Part shown: positions 1-7,259 of the stretch, in pieces
Numbering within the stretch: position 1 is the first letter of the stretch
Layout of the letters: the number at the start of each line of letters is the position of its first letter
NCBI GenBank assembly: GCA_026398545.1
Contig: JAPLSR010000217.1
Coordinates: forward strand, 1 to 9,571
Direction of reading: 5' to 3'
DNA length: 9,571 bases
Source: Candidatus Sumerlaeota bacterium
GTDB taxonomy: Bacteria; Sumerlaeota; Sumerlaeia; MWCT01
The notes under the pieces: model-generated
Database searches by the model: none
Seen by the model: only the letters and a program-made list of their open reading frames with translations
Told to the model about the DNA's origin: nothing
Made by a program: the position numbers and the translations under genes

Positions 1-638
1 ATCATGGCGATTCGATTCAGGAATCTTTCGTTGCGGGGCTCTTTCTTAAGGAGGAATTGTTCGTAAATCTCGATAGCGCGGTTATATTCCTTTGCGTCCG
101 CATGCCCTTTCGCCGCCTCCTCGAATTCCCGGACTGCGCCAACATTATCGCCCAGATTATCCAGAACTTGCCCAAGGATGAATCTGGCATCATAATTTTC
201 CGGAAAAGCATCTATGGCTTGCGTGGCAAAATTTTGCGCCTTTTCAATATCACGCTCAAGAAATGCCTGCTGTGCCTGCTGCAGAAAATTCCCCGACATA
301 TTCCGGATAGTTTCCAGGTCAATGGGCAGGTTCAGAAGTTTGACGAGATTGAATGCCGCCCTGAATTCCTGTTGACCGGTGTGAATGGCATATAATTCGA
401 CAAGGGTGCCCCCTCCATAACCCTTGCATCCCTTCAGGCTGCACCGAAATGTCTTTTTCTTTACGTCAATGATTAGGGAACGGAATGCCTTTTCCTTATG
501 AATTGGGCAAAAACACTTAAGAGTCGTCCCGATAATCTGAATCTTGTCAGGGAGATAATTAATATTCTCAATAAGCTGCCGGGGGTCAATTTTTTCATTA
601 ATCTGTTCAATAATATCTCTTTGGGACAACTTACCCAT
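1..638 (-). CDS. CHC2-type zinc finger protein with TPR repeats, C-terminus cut by window edge
   Basis: I read this frame directly from the minus strand: it is open for 212 codons from the ATG at 638 to the window edge, so the C-terminus is missing. Residues about 40-80 resemble the zinc-binding domain of DnaG-type primases. The motif CPIHKEK gives C44 and H47, and RCSLKGC gives C66 and C71 (C-x2-H-x18-C-x4-C); a further C42 is close by. The last pair is wider than the usual C-x2-C. From about residue 117 the sequence turns into helical TPR-like repeats (units near 119-152, 153-186 and 187-212, e.g. ARFILGQVLDNLGD). No TOPRIM or helicase-binding part of a primase is visible. The shape suggests a zinc-dependent nucleic-acid or protein-binding adaptor rather than a primase; the role is unknown. 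The ribosome site is weak (GGA 12 bases before ATG), and an earlier out-of-frame ATG hits a stop at once. The zinc-finger call is fairly sure, the function is not. Confidence 0.8.
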   Translation of the reverse strand, partial: MGKLSQRDIIEQINEKIDPRQLIENINYLPDKIQIIGTTLKCFCPIHKEKAFRSLIIDVKKKTFRCSLKGCKGYGGGTLVELYAIHTGQQEFRAAFNLVKLLNLPIDLETIRNMSGNFLQQAQQAFLERDIEKAQNFATQAIDAFPENYDARFILGQVLDNLGDNVGAVREFEEAAKGHADAKEYNRAIEIYEQFLLKKEPRNERFLNRIAM

Positions 639-659
639 AAAAAATCTTATTCCATTTTT

Positions 660-696
660 GTTATATTGACCCCAGATGCAGTTATATTTTCCCCGG
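660..696 (-). repeat. Imperfect direct repeat upstream of the zinc finger-TPR gene
   Basis: Two copies of a 16-base element lie at 660-675 and 681-696 (plus strand gttatattgaccccag and gttatattttccccgg). They match at 13 of 16 positions and start exactly 21 bases apart, about two helical turns. They lie in the 97-base spacer between the SPOR gene and the zinc finger-TPR gene, 22-58 bases before its ATG. The spacing suggests tandem binding sites for a regulator; on the minus strand each copy also contains TATAAC, a possible -10 box. Neither role can be shown from sequence alone. Confidence 0.45.
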
Positions 697-735
697 TCTA
701 ACTATATCGCTATTTTTTATTATATCGGTCGGATA

Positions 736-1863
736 TCAAATTTTATAGATCTTGATATTATCCACCATCAATTTGCCCACCGTGGCAAGATTGTCTCTGA
801 TGGAAATGGTGTTCAGGCAGGAGGGACAACTCGCCAGCTTCTCACCATTCGCCACCAGTGCCCCATTCACATATCCATCAACCGTGCCATCAAAGAGATT
901 GACGATGTATTTGAGATGGCACCATTCACCCCACGTGTAGTTCACGGACTTCCCCTGCACCCTCAGGGATGGCTGGGATTTTTGCTTCCCGGAATCAATA
1001 TATTGAACCACGGTGTGGACGGAGTATCGGTAATCTTCATCCTTTTCAACGTAAAATCCGAGGAGATATTTGTTTTTGTTATCGCAGCGAAAATCAAACT
1101 CTACCCCCATAACACCTTCAGTATCCGGGAAATGGCAGCAGTAAAAAGCGCTCCCCGCACCCTTTTCCTTATCAAAAACAAGGCACTTTTTTGAGTCCTT
1201 TGCCGGCGTTGCATCGCTGACGCACAAAGATGCATAGTTATAATCACCTCTCCAGTTCACAGGCTTCTTTCCCGTTTCTTCTTCATCAAAATCCTGTTCA
1301 AAAACGATATTCATATCCCTGCGTGTCTCTTCAGCGACCAGAGATGGTTGCCTGGGCGCAGATGTCGTTTCTGCCTTCAGCGGAACGGAGACAGCTGGTT
1401 GGATAGCGGGCGTTTCTCTCTCCCCCACAATGTCCTTGACCTTCATCTTTGCCGGTTCCGGCGAAACAGGCGTCTCAGGGAAAATATCCAGCGCGGGTGT
1501 TATATCCGGCATAGGCTTCGGCACCCTGGCGACCGGCACAGACTCCTTCACCGATTTGATGAATGATTCCTCAACCTTCCTCGTCTCTTCAGATTCGCCG
1601 AATAAAAGTTCATCCACAGGTATTACCTCAGCAGGCTTCACCTCGACTTCCTCCGGCAACGGGGGCGCCTCATCGGCAGGTGATTTAATGGAAAGCAAGT
1701 CATCTATATCAATACCTCGTCCCCTGACAGTTGTGCCTTCTCTTTGTTGGCTTTTCGTGTCCACAACAATGTTACTCAAACTGGAGATATCCTGCATGCC
1801 AGAAGAGGGATAAACGGGTTCCTCAGGGATGCCCTCCTGTGGAGTTTTCACTTCTTCCCGCAT
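736..1863 (-). CDS. C-terminal part of the SPOR-domain envelope protein, with a ConA/LamG-like domain; separated from the main part by a frame break
   Basis: As an isolated ORF this gives 375 residues from the ATG at 1863, but that ATG has no convincing ribosome site and the same frame stays open upstream to the C-run at 1964-1972. Adding one base there (or a -1 shift) fuses it to the 1848-4286 gene into a continuous protein of 1183 residues. Residues 1-185 of this part are Pro/Glu/Val-rich low complexity (EEPVYPSS, SPADEAPPLPEE, PETPVSPEPAK), continuing the acidic linker of the upstream part. Residues about 186-375 look like a concanavalin/LamG-type beta-sandwich: it opens with VFEQDF and closes with VDNIKIYKI, the usual last strand of such folds, and has aromatic- and glycine-rich strands between (WGEWCHLKYIV, DGYVNGALVANG). 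It carries about ten cysteines, which would suit the cytoplasm. I regard it as the tail of the SPOR protein, not a separate gene. Confidence 0.75.
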   Translation of the reverse strand: MREEVKTPQEGIPEEPVYPSSGMQDISSLSNIVVDTKSQQREGTTVRGRGIDIDDLLSIKSPADEAPPLPEEVEVKPAEVIPVDELLFGESEETRKVEESFIKSVKESVPVARVPKPMPDITPALDIFPETPVSPEPAKMKVKDIVGERETPAIQPAVSVPLKAETTSAPRQPSLVAEETRRDMNIVFEQDFDEEETGKKPVNWRGDYNYASLCVSDATPAKDSKKCLVFDKEKGAGSAFYCCHFPDTEGVMGVEFDFRCDNKNKYLLGFYVEKDEDYRYSVHTVVQYIDSGKQKSQPSLRVQGKSVNYTWGEWCHLKYIVNLFDGTVDGYVNGALVANGEKLASCPSCLNTISIRDNLATVGKLMVDNIKIYKI

Positions 1864-4286
1864 CTCTTTAACCGAAGGGAGGGGTTCTTCGGGGACAGCA
1901 AAGGCTTCACCCTTTTCACCGACCTCCTCAGGGAAAAGTTCCGGAACTTCTTCATAAACCGGTGGGGGGGGGCTGGAAAGACTTCGTCCATCTTAACCTT
2001 CCCGGCAGGTCTTGCAGGAACGGCTTTTGTCCAGAAGATATCCGTCTGACCGGATGCCGCCACCTCAGGTGCGGGTTCTAACTGTTCTGTCACCATGGGT
2101 TTCACTGCCGCAGGTGGAGCTTCAGTAGTTTTGTCCTCAATTGCCCCTGGTGCTCGTCCCTCCTTAAGTTCCAGAAGCGGTTTGAGTGTCAATTCCTGGA
2201 CCCGACGCAGAAGTTCTTGATCATGTTTTCGGCTCCTCATGCCAAATATAATAATGGCAATCAAAAGAACTATAATGAGTGCGGCGATGCCATAAATCAT
2301 GACCTGCCATCTCTTTTCCTGCCTGCGTCTGGCATCTTCAGCCTGCTTAATGATGCTTTCCAGTCGTCCCATTGCCGTATTGGCATTCACATAATCGAGG
2401 GAATCCGGTTTTGCCAGACTCTTGACAATATTCCATTGTGCGAGAGAGACTTGAAAACTGTTATCCTTTTCTGTTTGTTCCGCACTTTCCCTTGCCCGTT
2501 TGATCTGTTCCGCCTTTTCCTGTTCAATAATCGGTTGACCTTCAAACTTAATGTTCTTTGAGAGGTTTTCAATCGTCTTTTTCATAATATCGATGCGGGC
2601 ATTGCCCGGGTCAATCTTCGTCACCTCATCAAGATATCCCAAGGCCTCCTGCCATTGTCCAAGATCCCTTGCCTTGTTCGCCTTGGAGAAAAGCTCGGCG
2701 ATCTCTATTTTGCGTTTGTTTTCCTCCTCCGCCTGGTCACGAATGGATGTGATAATCGTCTTCTGGTTCTGGCTGAGTTCCAGCAGGCGCTTTTTCAACT
2801 GGAGGATTTCCTGTGCATAGACGTCGCCCCTGCGGAGGGCATTCTCGGCAATGATGGCATTGATAATCTCCTGTTGTTGCTCAGGGGTTAGAGCCTTCCA
2901 CACATCGCGTTCCATGATGTTCTTGGGGACAACAGGTTGGGTGGGTTCTGCAGTTGTGCCCGGTCCAGTGACTGGTACCATATCGGGTGATACTTCAGGC
3001 GCTGCGAGTTCCACTGTTTTGGACTCGATGTAACCATCGTCCCTCATGACTTTGGCAAGAGAATCAGCCTCATCTTTACTGTTAAAGCTGCCTATATAAA
3101 CCTTTTGTTTCCCGTCCGCGCCGGCTATTTCCACCATTGTGTAACCATCTGATTCGAGATTGGTTTTCACCTTTACAGCCGCCGCCATATCGGGAAATTC
3201 ATTCGCCTGAACTCTATAAATGACCTTACCCTTCTCGGATTGCTTTATGACCTCAGCCGCCTTTTCACCAGAGACGGACACCACCTCCTGCGGGTTCAAC
3301 CTTTCATCTTCTAAGAACTTTTTTGCCTTTTGCGCCTCAGCCTCGGAATAAAAGGAGCCCACAAAGACATCAAACCCCGCTCCGGATTGGCTGACCTCCA
3401 CGGGTGAATATCCCCAATCCAGAAGCTGACTGCGGAGATTTCTGGCATTCGCTTCATCCATCCCCTTCCCGAGCAGAATCCGATAAATAGTTCCAGGTAA
3501 CGCCGAGGTGACCACACCGGATGGGGTTCCAACTTGCGGTGCCGGTCCCCCCACCACAGGTGTGCCAGTGACAACCTGTCCAGGGGCAACGGGCGTCGCA
3601 GAGATGGTTGCGGCTGCCGCCTGTTGCACAATAAAATCATCAAAATATGCGAAATGATACCATTCACCGAGCCCCGCTGTCCCCGAAGGAAAGGTTTGGT
3701 CATCCGCTTCCAAATATTTTTGCCCCGCAAAACTCAGGATTAACCTTGAACCCGCAACTGTAAAATTCATTAAACGGGCATCCGACGACGATGTGCCACC
3801 CTCAATTTTGGGAATAACGATACTCCCCTCCCCATCTCTGACACGGGCAAGTGTTGTGCGTCTGCCCTTTGACAACTTGTCGATATACAAAGAACGTTTC
3901 CCCTGATATGTTTCAAGCGTCCCTTCATAATGATTATCCTTATCCTGCCAGCGGGCAAGTAAGAGGATACGACCATTATTCTGAAATATCCACACGGAAC
4001 ACTGAACGGAATAATCCCTCCACGCTTCACAACCGGGGGCACTGACAATAGCATGGGAAAAGCCGGACGGTGTGAGAAGGTCATCGCCATTCCCCGTGGA
4101 AAACTGGCCATCCTTAAGATACCAGAACCCCTTTTCAGGGGCATCAGTGATAGTCCAGCCCGATGGACGGGTTCCATCCCTGCCGGTGAAGGTATCAGAA
4201 AATAATATCTGCCCCCGGGCAACCCCCGGACATATACCTGAAAGAAAAATCATAACAGAGATGACTTTCCATATTTTCGTGCTCAT
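1848..4286 (-). CDS. Large membrane-anchored protein: ConA-like domain, two SPOR domains, coiled coil/TPR-like region, transmembrane helix
   Basis: The 812-residue frame starts with a signal peptide (hydrophobic core about 7-20, likely cleavage after VARG at 25). Residues 27-222 look like a ConA/LamG-type beta-sandwich ending in YFDDFIV. Two SPOR-like repeats follow after a Pro/Gly linker, at about 266-340 (YRILLGKGM ... FDVFVGSFYSEAEAQK) and 355-428 (YRVQANEF ... KVYIGSFNSKDEADSL); SPOR domains bind glycan strands of denuded peptidoglycan at division sites. Residues 455-660 are charged and helical with a TPR-like unit near 530-562 (ALGYLDEVTKIDPGNA). A transmembrane helix spans 662-683, followed by RSRK and a Pro/Glu-rich tail, so the N-terminal part should be periplasmic. 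From residue 775 the reading turns abruptly basic and ends after 38 residues; this is out of frame, and the real continuation lies in 736-1863. Ribosome site GGAAAGGGG is 10 bases before ATG, and the gene has its own promoter. Confidence 0.85.
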   Translation of the reverse strand: MSTKIWKVISVMIFLSGICPGVARGQILFSDTFTGRDGTRPSGWTITDAPEKGFWYLKDGQFSTGNGDDLLTPSGFSHAIVSAPGCEAWRDYSVQCSVWIFQNNGRILLLARWQDKDNHYEGTLETYQGKRSLYIDKLSKGRRTTLARVRDGEGSIVIPKIEGGTSSSDARLMNFTVAGSRLILSFAGQKYLEADDQTFPSGTAGLGEWYHFAYFDDFIVQQAAAATISATPVAPGQVVTGTPVVGGPAPQVGTPSGVVTSALPGTIYRILLGKGMDEANARNLRSQLLDWGYSPVEVSQSGAGFDVFVGSFYSEAEAQKAKKFLEDERLNPQEVVSVSGEKAAEVIKQSEKGKVIYRVQANEFPDMAAAVKVKTNLESDGYTMVEIAGADGKQKVYIGSFNSKDEADSLAKVMRDDGYIESKTVELAAPEVSPDMVPVTGPGTTAEPTQPVVPKNIMERDVWKALTPEQQQEIINAIIAENALRRGDVYAQEILQLKKRLLELSQNQKTIITSIRDQAEEENKRKIEIAELFSKANKARDLGQWQEALGYLDEVTKIDPGNARIDIMKKTIENLSKNIKFEGQPIIEQEKAEQIKRARESAEQTEKDNSFQVSLAQWNIVKSLAKPDSLDYVNANTAMGRLESIIKQAEDARRRQEKRWQVMIYGIAALIIVLLIAIIIFGMRSRKHDQELLRRVQELTLKPLLELKEGRAPGAIEDKTTEAPPAAVKPMVTEQLEPAPEVAASGQTDIFWTKAVPARPAGKVKMDEVFPAPPHRFMKKFRNFSLRRSVKRVKPLLSPKNPSLRLKRCGKK
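1964..1972 (-). other. Frame break at a run of nine C (minus strand) within the SPOR-protein gene
   Basis: On the coding strand the frame reads GCC CCC CCC CAC through nine consecutive C. As given, it enters a 38-residue strongly basic tail and stops. With one more C, or a -1 shift, it continues as APPPPVYEEVPELFPEE and remains open for about 410 more residues to the stop at 736. The acidic Pro/Glu-rich composition is seamless across the join and lost in the given frame. The likeliest cause is a homopolymer miscall in sequencing or assembly; a genuine phase-variable tract or programmed -1 frameshift is possible. Confidence 0.85.
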
Positions 4287-4296
4287 TTCTTTATTA

Positions 4297-4305
4297 CCCC
4301 TTTCC
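4297..4305 (-). promoter_or_regulatory. Ribosome binding site of the SPOR-protein gene
   Basis: The minus strand reads GGAAAGGGG, ending 10 bases before the ATG at 4286. It supports that ATG, which is also followed at once by the signal peptide. Confidence 0.5.
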
Positions 4306-4350
4306 AGAAAGAAAATCGTTCATGCACAATAAAAGAAATTCATCTTTGCT

Positions 4351-4367
4351 TAACTTCACGGAAGTTA
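4351..4367. promoter_or_regulatory. Perfect palindrome in the leader of the SPOR-protein gene
   Basis: The plus strand reads taacttc-acg-gaagtta: two 7-base arms around a 3-base centre. It lies between the predicted transcription start (about 4402) and the ribosome site. It could be an operator or a small RNA hairpin. It has no T-tract on the minus strand, so it is not a terminator for the genes here; on the plus strand it is followed by a T-rich run, but the stem is AT-rich and no plus-strand gene precedes it. Confidence 0.4.
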
Positions 4368-4408
4368 TATCTATTTTTTCCTTAATCCACCATAATTTTT
4401 CGACACAT

Positions 4409-4438
4409 ATTGTATTTTACCATTGGTGAATAAGTCAA
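4409..4438 (-). promoter_or_regulatory. Sigma70-type promoter of the SPOR-protein gene
   Basis: On the minus strand, TTGACT (4438-4433) and TACAAT (4414-4409) are separated by 18 bases; each box matches the consensus at five of six positions. It lies just after the stop of the glycosyltransferase gene at 4469 and would give a leader of about 115 bases before the ATG at 4286. The SPOR gene therefore probably has its own transcript, although readthrough from the glycosyltransferases is not excluded, since I see no terminator between them. Confidence 0.6.
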
Positions 4439-4468
4439 GCATAAAGAGGGCAAATTCCAGCATATTTC

Positions 4469-5605
4469 CTACATGAGATGGTTGTAAATCTCCAATACCT
4501 GTTTAGCCGTCTTTTCCCATGAGAAATTTGTGACATTTTTCTTGCCATTTTCTATCAATGTATCCCGAAGTTGCTGGTCGAAGACCACCCTTTTCAGGGC
4601 ACTTGCCAGTTCCTCCATATCATCCGGGTCAACCAACAAGGCTGAAGCGCCTCCTGCAATCTCGGGCAGAGAACCATTGTTGGAGACAATCACCGGTGTT
4701 CCCTGCGCCTGCGCCTCCAGAACAGGGAAACCAAACCCCTCCAGCTTTGTAGCAAAAAATAATGTCTGTGCGCCATGATACAGGGCGCGTTTTTCCGCCT
4801 GGTTGACAAGTTCCAGAATCCTCACGTGCTTTTGCAGTTTCTTCCCCTTTATCACATGCATGATGTCAGAAATGAACCGGTCTCTGGTCAGGACAAGGAC
4901 AAAGCCGATATCACGACCTTCGGGGCTCATTTCAAGGAACCGGGAAAACGCCCGAAGCATAACAGGAACATTCTTATTCGGTCTGGTGCTCCCGACAAAC
5001 AGGATGTATCTCTCTTGAATGCCATATCTCTGCCTCAGGGTTTCAAGAATATTCGGGTCTGGGGGGTCGCCCGCACCCGGCTCAATCCCTGAATGAACAA
5101 CTATGGTCTTATCCCGAAGGGAGGGCATGAAATTCGCCATGGCGTCTTTTGTCGCCTGACTTACCGCAATAAGCCAGTTCGCCCTCCGAAATGTATAGGG
5201 ATACATCCATCTGTAAAAGAAATCATACATCTTATTAAGGGGAAAGACCCGTTTGCCGGTCCACTCCTTCATCAACAGGGGTTGAAGGTCGTGCACAGTG
5301 ACAAGGAGTTTCCCCTTATAAAAGATGGGGAAAAGGGGAAACAGGCTATGGAGAAAATCGGGCTGGATTTTTTTTATTGCGCGATGCAACCAGAGGATGG
5401 TGCCGAAGGACATGGGAGGCGCCTCATAACGCAATATGTGAAAATTGTCTCCCAGTGCCAGCGGGCGTGTATAATCGGGCTGGACAAGGCAAAAATACGC
5501 ATTCTCCCTATCCTGGAGGGCAATATGCTCTAAGAGTCTTTCGCTGTATATTCCTATCCCGCTATATTGCCGCGTGAGATAGCGCGCATCAATAACAATT
5601 CTCAT
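4469..5605 (-). CDS. GT4-family glycosyltransferase (GT-B fold)
   Basis: This 378-residue protein is full length for a GT4 (group 1) glycosyltransferase, which transfers a sugar from a nucleotide-sugar donor onto a growing glycan, usually at the cytoplasmic face of the inner membrane. The N-terminal acceptor domain opens with MRIVIDARYL and the glycine loop SGIGIY (15-20), and has TVHDLQPL at 103-110. The donor domain starts with ILFVGSTRPNKN (201-212) and contains the EX7E signature, E289 and E297 within EGFGFPVLEAQAQG, followed by the GSLPEIAGG loop. Family members with this pattern are often mannosyltransferases of O-antigen or exopolysaccharide pathways, but the donor and acceptor cannot be read here. 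It starts at ATG 5605 with GGTGA six bases upstream and lies 27 bases after the preceding glycosyltransferase gene, so the two are probably co-transcribed and act on the same glycan. Confidence 0.92.
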   Translation of the reverse strand: MRIVIDARYLTRQYSGIGIYSERLLEHIALQDRENAYFCLVQPDYTRPLALGDNFHILRYEAPPMSFGTILWLHRAIKKIQPDFLHSLFPLFPIFYKGKLLVTVHDLQPLLMKEWTGKRVFPLNKMYDFFYRWMYPYTFRRANWLIAVSQATKDAMANFMPSLRDKTIVVHSGIEPGAGDPPDPNILETLRQRYGIQERYILFVGSTRPNKNVPVMLRAFSRFLEMSPEGRDIGFVLVLTRDRFISDIMHVIKGKKLQKHVRILELVNQAEKRALYHGAQTLFFATKLEGFGFPVLEAQAQGTPVIVSNNGSLPEIAGGASALLVDPDDMEELASALKRVVFDQQLRDTLIENGKKNVTNFSWEKTAKQVLEIYNHLM

Positions 5606-5632
5606 AAGGCTTCACCACTAATCCGTAAATAA

Positions 5633-6877
5633 TTATTCTCTCTGTTGCATAAACGCCTCCATTATTTCAACCATATTCCGCCAGGAGGCATGCCGAGCCA
5701 GCTCTATTCCCCTTTTAACACGCCACGCTTCATTGCCCTCAATCAGCCGCACCGTCTTTTCAATGAAATCCTCACGTGATGAGGCAATCTCCACCACACC
5801 GGAATAAAACCGCACCACATCCGGTATTGCCGTTGAGACAACAAGGCATCCAGCCGCAAGGTATTCTAAGGTCTTGACCGGATTGATTGCCTTTGCCGCC
5901 TTTGTGAGCTTGAAGGGAAGGAGGGCAACCTTGAAATAATGTAGATATGCGGGCAGGTCATCATGTCTCTTCAGACCAAGATAATGGATATTGGGAAGAT
6001 GGGGAAGGTCATCAAGACCACGGTGGACAGGTCCGATAAGGACGATGGAGGCACGGGGAAGGCGCATCGCCAGTCCGGCAATGATATCCGTATCAATGCG
6101 TTCAGAAAGGGTGCCGATGTAGCCAATCAGCGGCTTTGGGAGGGTGCGAATGTCATCCGGTTCAGGGAGTGGAGAACTACCCTCAGGCTTATAAAATTTT
6201 TCAAAGTCCACACCGCAAGGGACAAATGTGGCATCACGGCGGAGGTTGCGTTTTTCCTCATACAGGGTATGGGTGCCCGTAAAGACAATATCAGCGGCGG
6301 TGAGGAGTCGTTGCTCCATCTCTGCGGCGCCTGCCGGCGCCCATGTGAAGGAAACAAAATCATCTATCACATCATATATAATCCGGCGGGCTTTCAGGCG
6401 CTCGGGAAGACCATTCACAAAAGGGGAATTGGTAAAGAAAATAATTGACCCCTCCTTTCGAAGCATCCAGCGAAGCTCCGCTGTGAGGAGAAACCGGTTT
6501 AAACGGAATATGACTCCAGAACGGTATTGACCCGAAAAGATGAGCGGAGAGAACACCATAATCCCATGCCCCTTATCAATGTGCTCAACCCTCTTCCAGT
6601 CGGGATAACGGACAAGAGGCTCATGCGCCTGGACAGGACTCACATAAAGGACCCGGCGCTTTTCGGCAAATCCCATTGCCTCCTCCTGAGGTCTCTGCCA
6701 GACCCCGCACCACACCACCTGAGAGTAAAAAACCATGAGGTTATTATTCCCGTCCTTGCCACCTTTGAGCCGTCTCGCAAGGAGCGATGCGAGATAAAGC
6801 CAGAACAATCTCAAAAGCAATTTTCCCGAGGAAAAAAGGGTTCGTATGATTATGGAGGGTTTTGAGATTTTTTTCAT
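5633..6877 (-). CDS. Glycosyltransferase, TuaH-like GT-B family, with N-terminal hydrophobic segment
   Basis: This 414-residue protein resembles the TuaH-like group of GT-B glycosyltransferases used in envelope polysaccharide synthesis. Typical motifs are VWQRPQ (59-64), RVLYVSP (75-81), YDVIDDF (168-174), VPCGVDFEKF (219-228), GYIGTLSER (252-260) and the donor-domain signature NPVKTLEYLAAG (332-343) with VVSTAIPDV after it. Here the second glutamate of the EX7E pattern is represented by E338; the first is not obvious, as is common in this group. Family proteins usually begin close to the VFYSQ strand (about residue 48); this one has an extra 47 residues with a hydrophobic stretch at about 19-34 (LLLRLFWLYLASLLAR), flanked by basic residues, which may attach it to the membrane. 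The ribosome site before ATG 6877 is weak (GGTGA, 12 bases), so M48 remains an alternative start. It is the first gene of the glycosyltransferase pair. Substrate unknown. Confidence 0.88.
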   Translation of the reverse strand: MKKISKPSIIIRTLFSSGKLLLRLFWLYLASLLARRLKGGKDGNNNLMVFYSQVVWCGVWQRPQEEAMGFAEKRRVLYVSPVQAHEPLVRYPDWKRVEHIDKGHGIMVFSPLIFSGQYRSGVIFRLNRFLLTAELRWMLRKEGSIIFFTNSPFVNGLPERLKARRIIYDVIDDFVSFTWAPAGAAEMEQRLLTAADIVFTGTHTLYEEKRNLRRDATFVPCGVDFEKFYKPEGSSPLPEPDDIRTLPKPLIGYIGTLSERIDTDIIAGLAMRLPRASIVLIGPVHRGLDDLPHLPNIHYLGLKRHDDLPAYLHYFKVALLPFKLTKAAKAINPVKTLEYLAAGCLVVSTAIPDVVRFYSGVVEIASSREDFIEKTVRLIEGNEAWRVKRGIELARHASWRNMVEIMEAFMQQRE

Positions 6878-6950
6878 TATAAAGGATGTTCACCGCCGAG
6901 CGCCGGAGATGAAAATTTAAAAGTCCGAACAATCGCGGCGCAGATTTATG

Positions 6951-7232
6951 TCAGTATATATAATTATGGCGTTTGGCGATTTCTTCTTTCTTCTGCTGGA
7001 AGATGGAGACCCATTCTGCGCTCCCCTCCGGGATATCCCGCTTGATGGATTTAATCATCTTTATAACCTCGGCATCTATCTTATCCTCAATCTCAAGATC
7101 CCCGATGATAATGCCGGCAATCACATTCTTGAGTTTCTTTCTGCGATTATAATAACCAACAAGTTTCTTTTCGGTCAGCGCACTGGCAATCTGGTCTGAG
7201 ATGAATTCGATACGCTCATTGGACAAACGCAT
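6951..7232 (-). CDS. DUF507 family protein, second of a tandem pair
   Basis: A 93-residue protein beginning MRLSNERIEF, the characteristic start of DUF507. The middle matches the family core GDLEIEDKIDAEV (44-56), and the SIKRDIPEGSAEW stretch (62-74) is also typical. It is highly charged, soluble and mostly helical. No biochemical function is established for the family. Two ATG codons are adjacent (7235 and 7232); I chose 7232 because AAGGAG (7245-7240) then lies 7 bases away rather than 4, and the protein then starts MRLS like its relatives. It follows its paralogue by about 27 bases, so the pair is surely one transcription unit; a 73-base spacer separates it from the glycosyltransferases. 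Confidence 0.88.
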   Translation of the reverse strand: MRLSNERIEFISDQIASALTEKKLVGYYNRRKKLKNVIAGIIIGDLEIEDKIDAEVIKMIKSIKRDIPEGSAEWVSIFQQKKEEIAKRHNYIY

Positions 7233-7239
7233 CATTATT

Positions 7240-7245
7240 CTCCTT
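7240..7245 (-). promoter_or_regulatory. Ribosome binding site deciding the start of the downstream DUF507 gene
   Basis: Minus-strand AAGGAG is a strong Shine-Dalgarno match, 7 bases before the ATG at 7232 and 4 before the ATG at 7235, favouring the second. Confidence 0.6.
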
Positions 7246-7259
7246 CATCAAAAGGGCGT

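Noticed and set aside
676..1194. 172-codon plus-strand open frame opposite the C-terminal ConA-like domain
   Set aside because: It lies wholly against a convincing minus-strand coding region, has no recognisable domain and no ribosome site that stands out; a shadow frame.
1848..1863. Two overlapping genes (16 bases) with translational coupling at the SPOR gene end
   Set aside because: The downstream frame continues sensibly far upstream to the C-run, and the overlap arises only because the upstream frame is read out of phase after it.
5093..5533. 146-codon plus-strand open frame opposite the GT4 gene
   Set aside because: The minus-strand frame carries clear glycosyltransferase motifs; the plus-strand product resembles nothing.
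5963..6448. 161-codon plus-strand open frame opposite the TuaH-like gene
   Set aside because: Same reason: fully antisense to a gene with family motifs and without features of its own.
6900..6941. Inverted repeat cggcgc/gcgccg in the spacer between DUF507 and glycosyltransferase genes as a terminator or leader hairpin
   Set aside because: Arms are only 6 bases with a 30-base loop and no T-tract follows on the minus strand; too weak to call.
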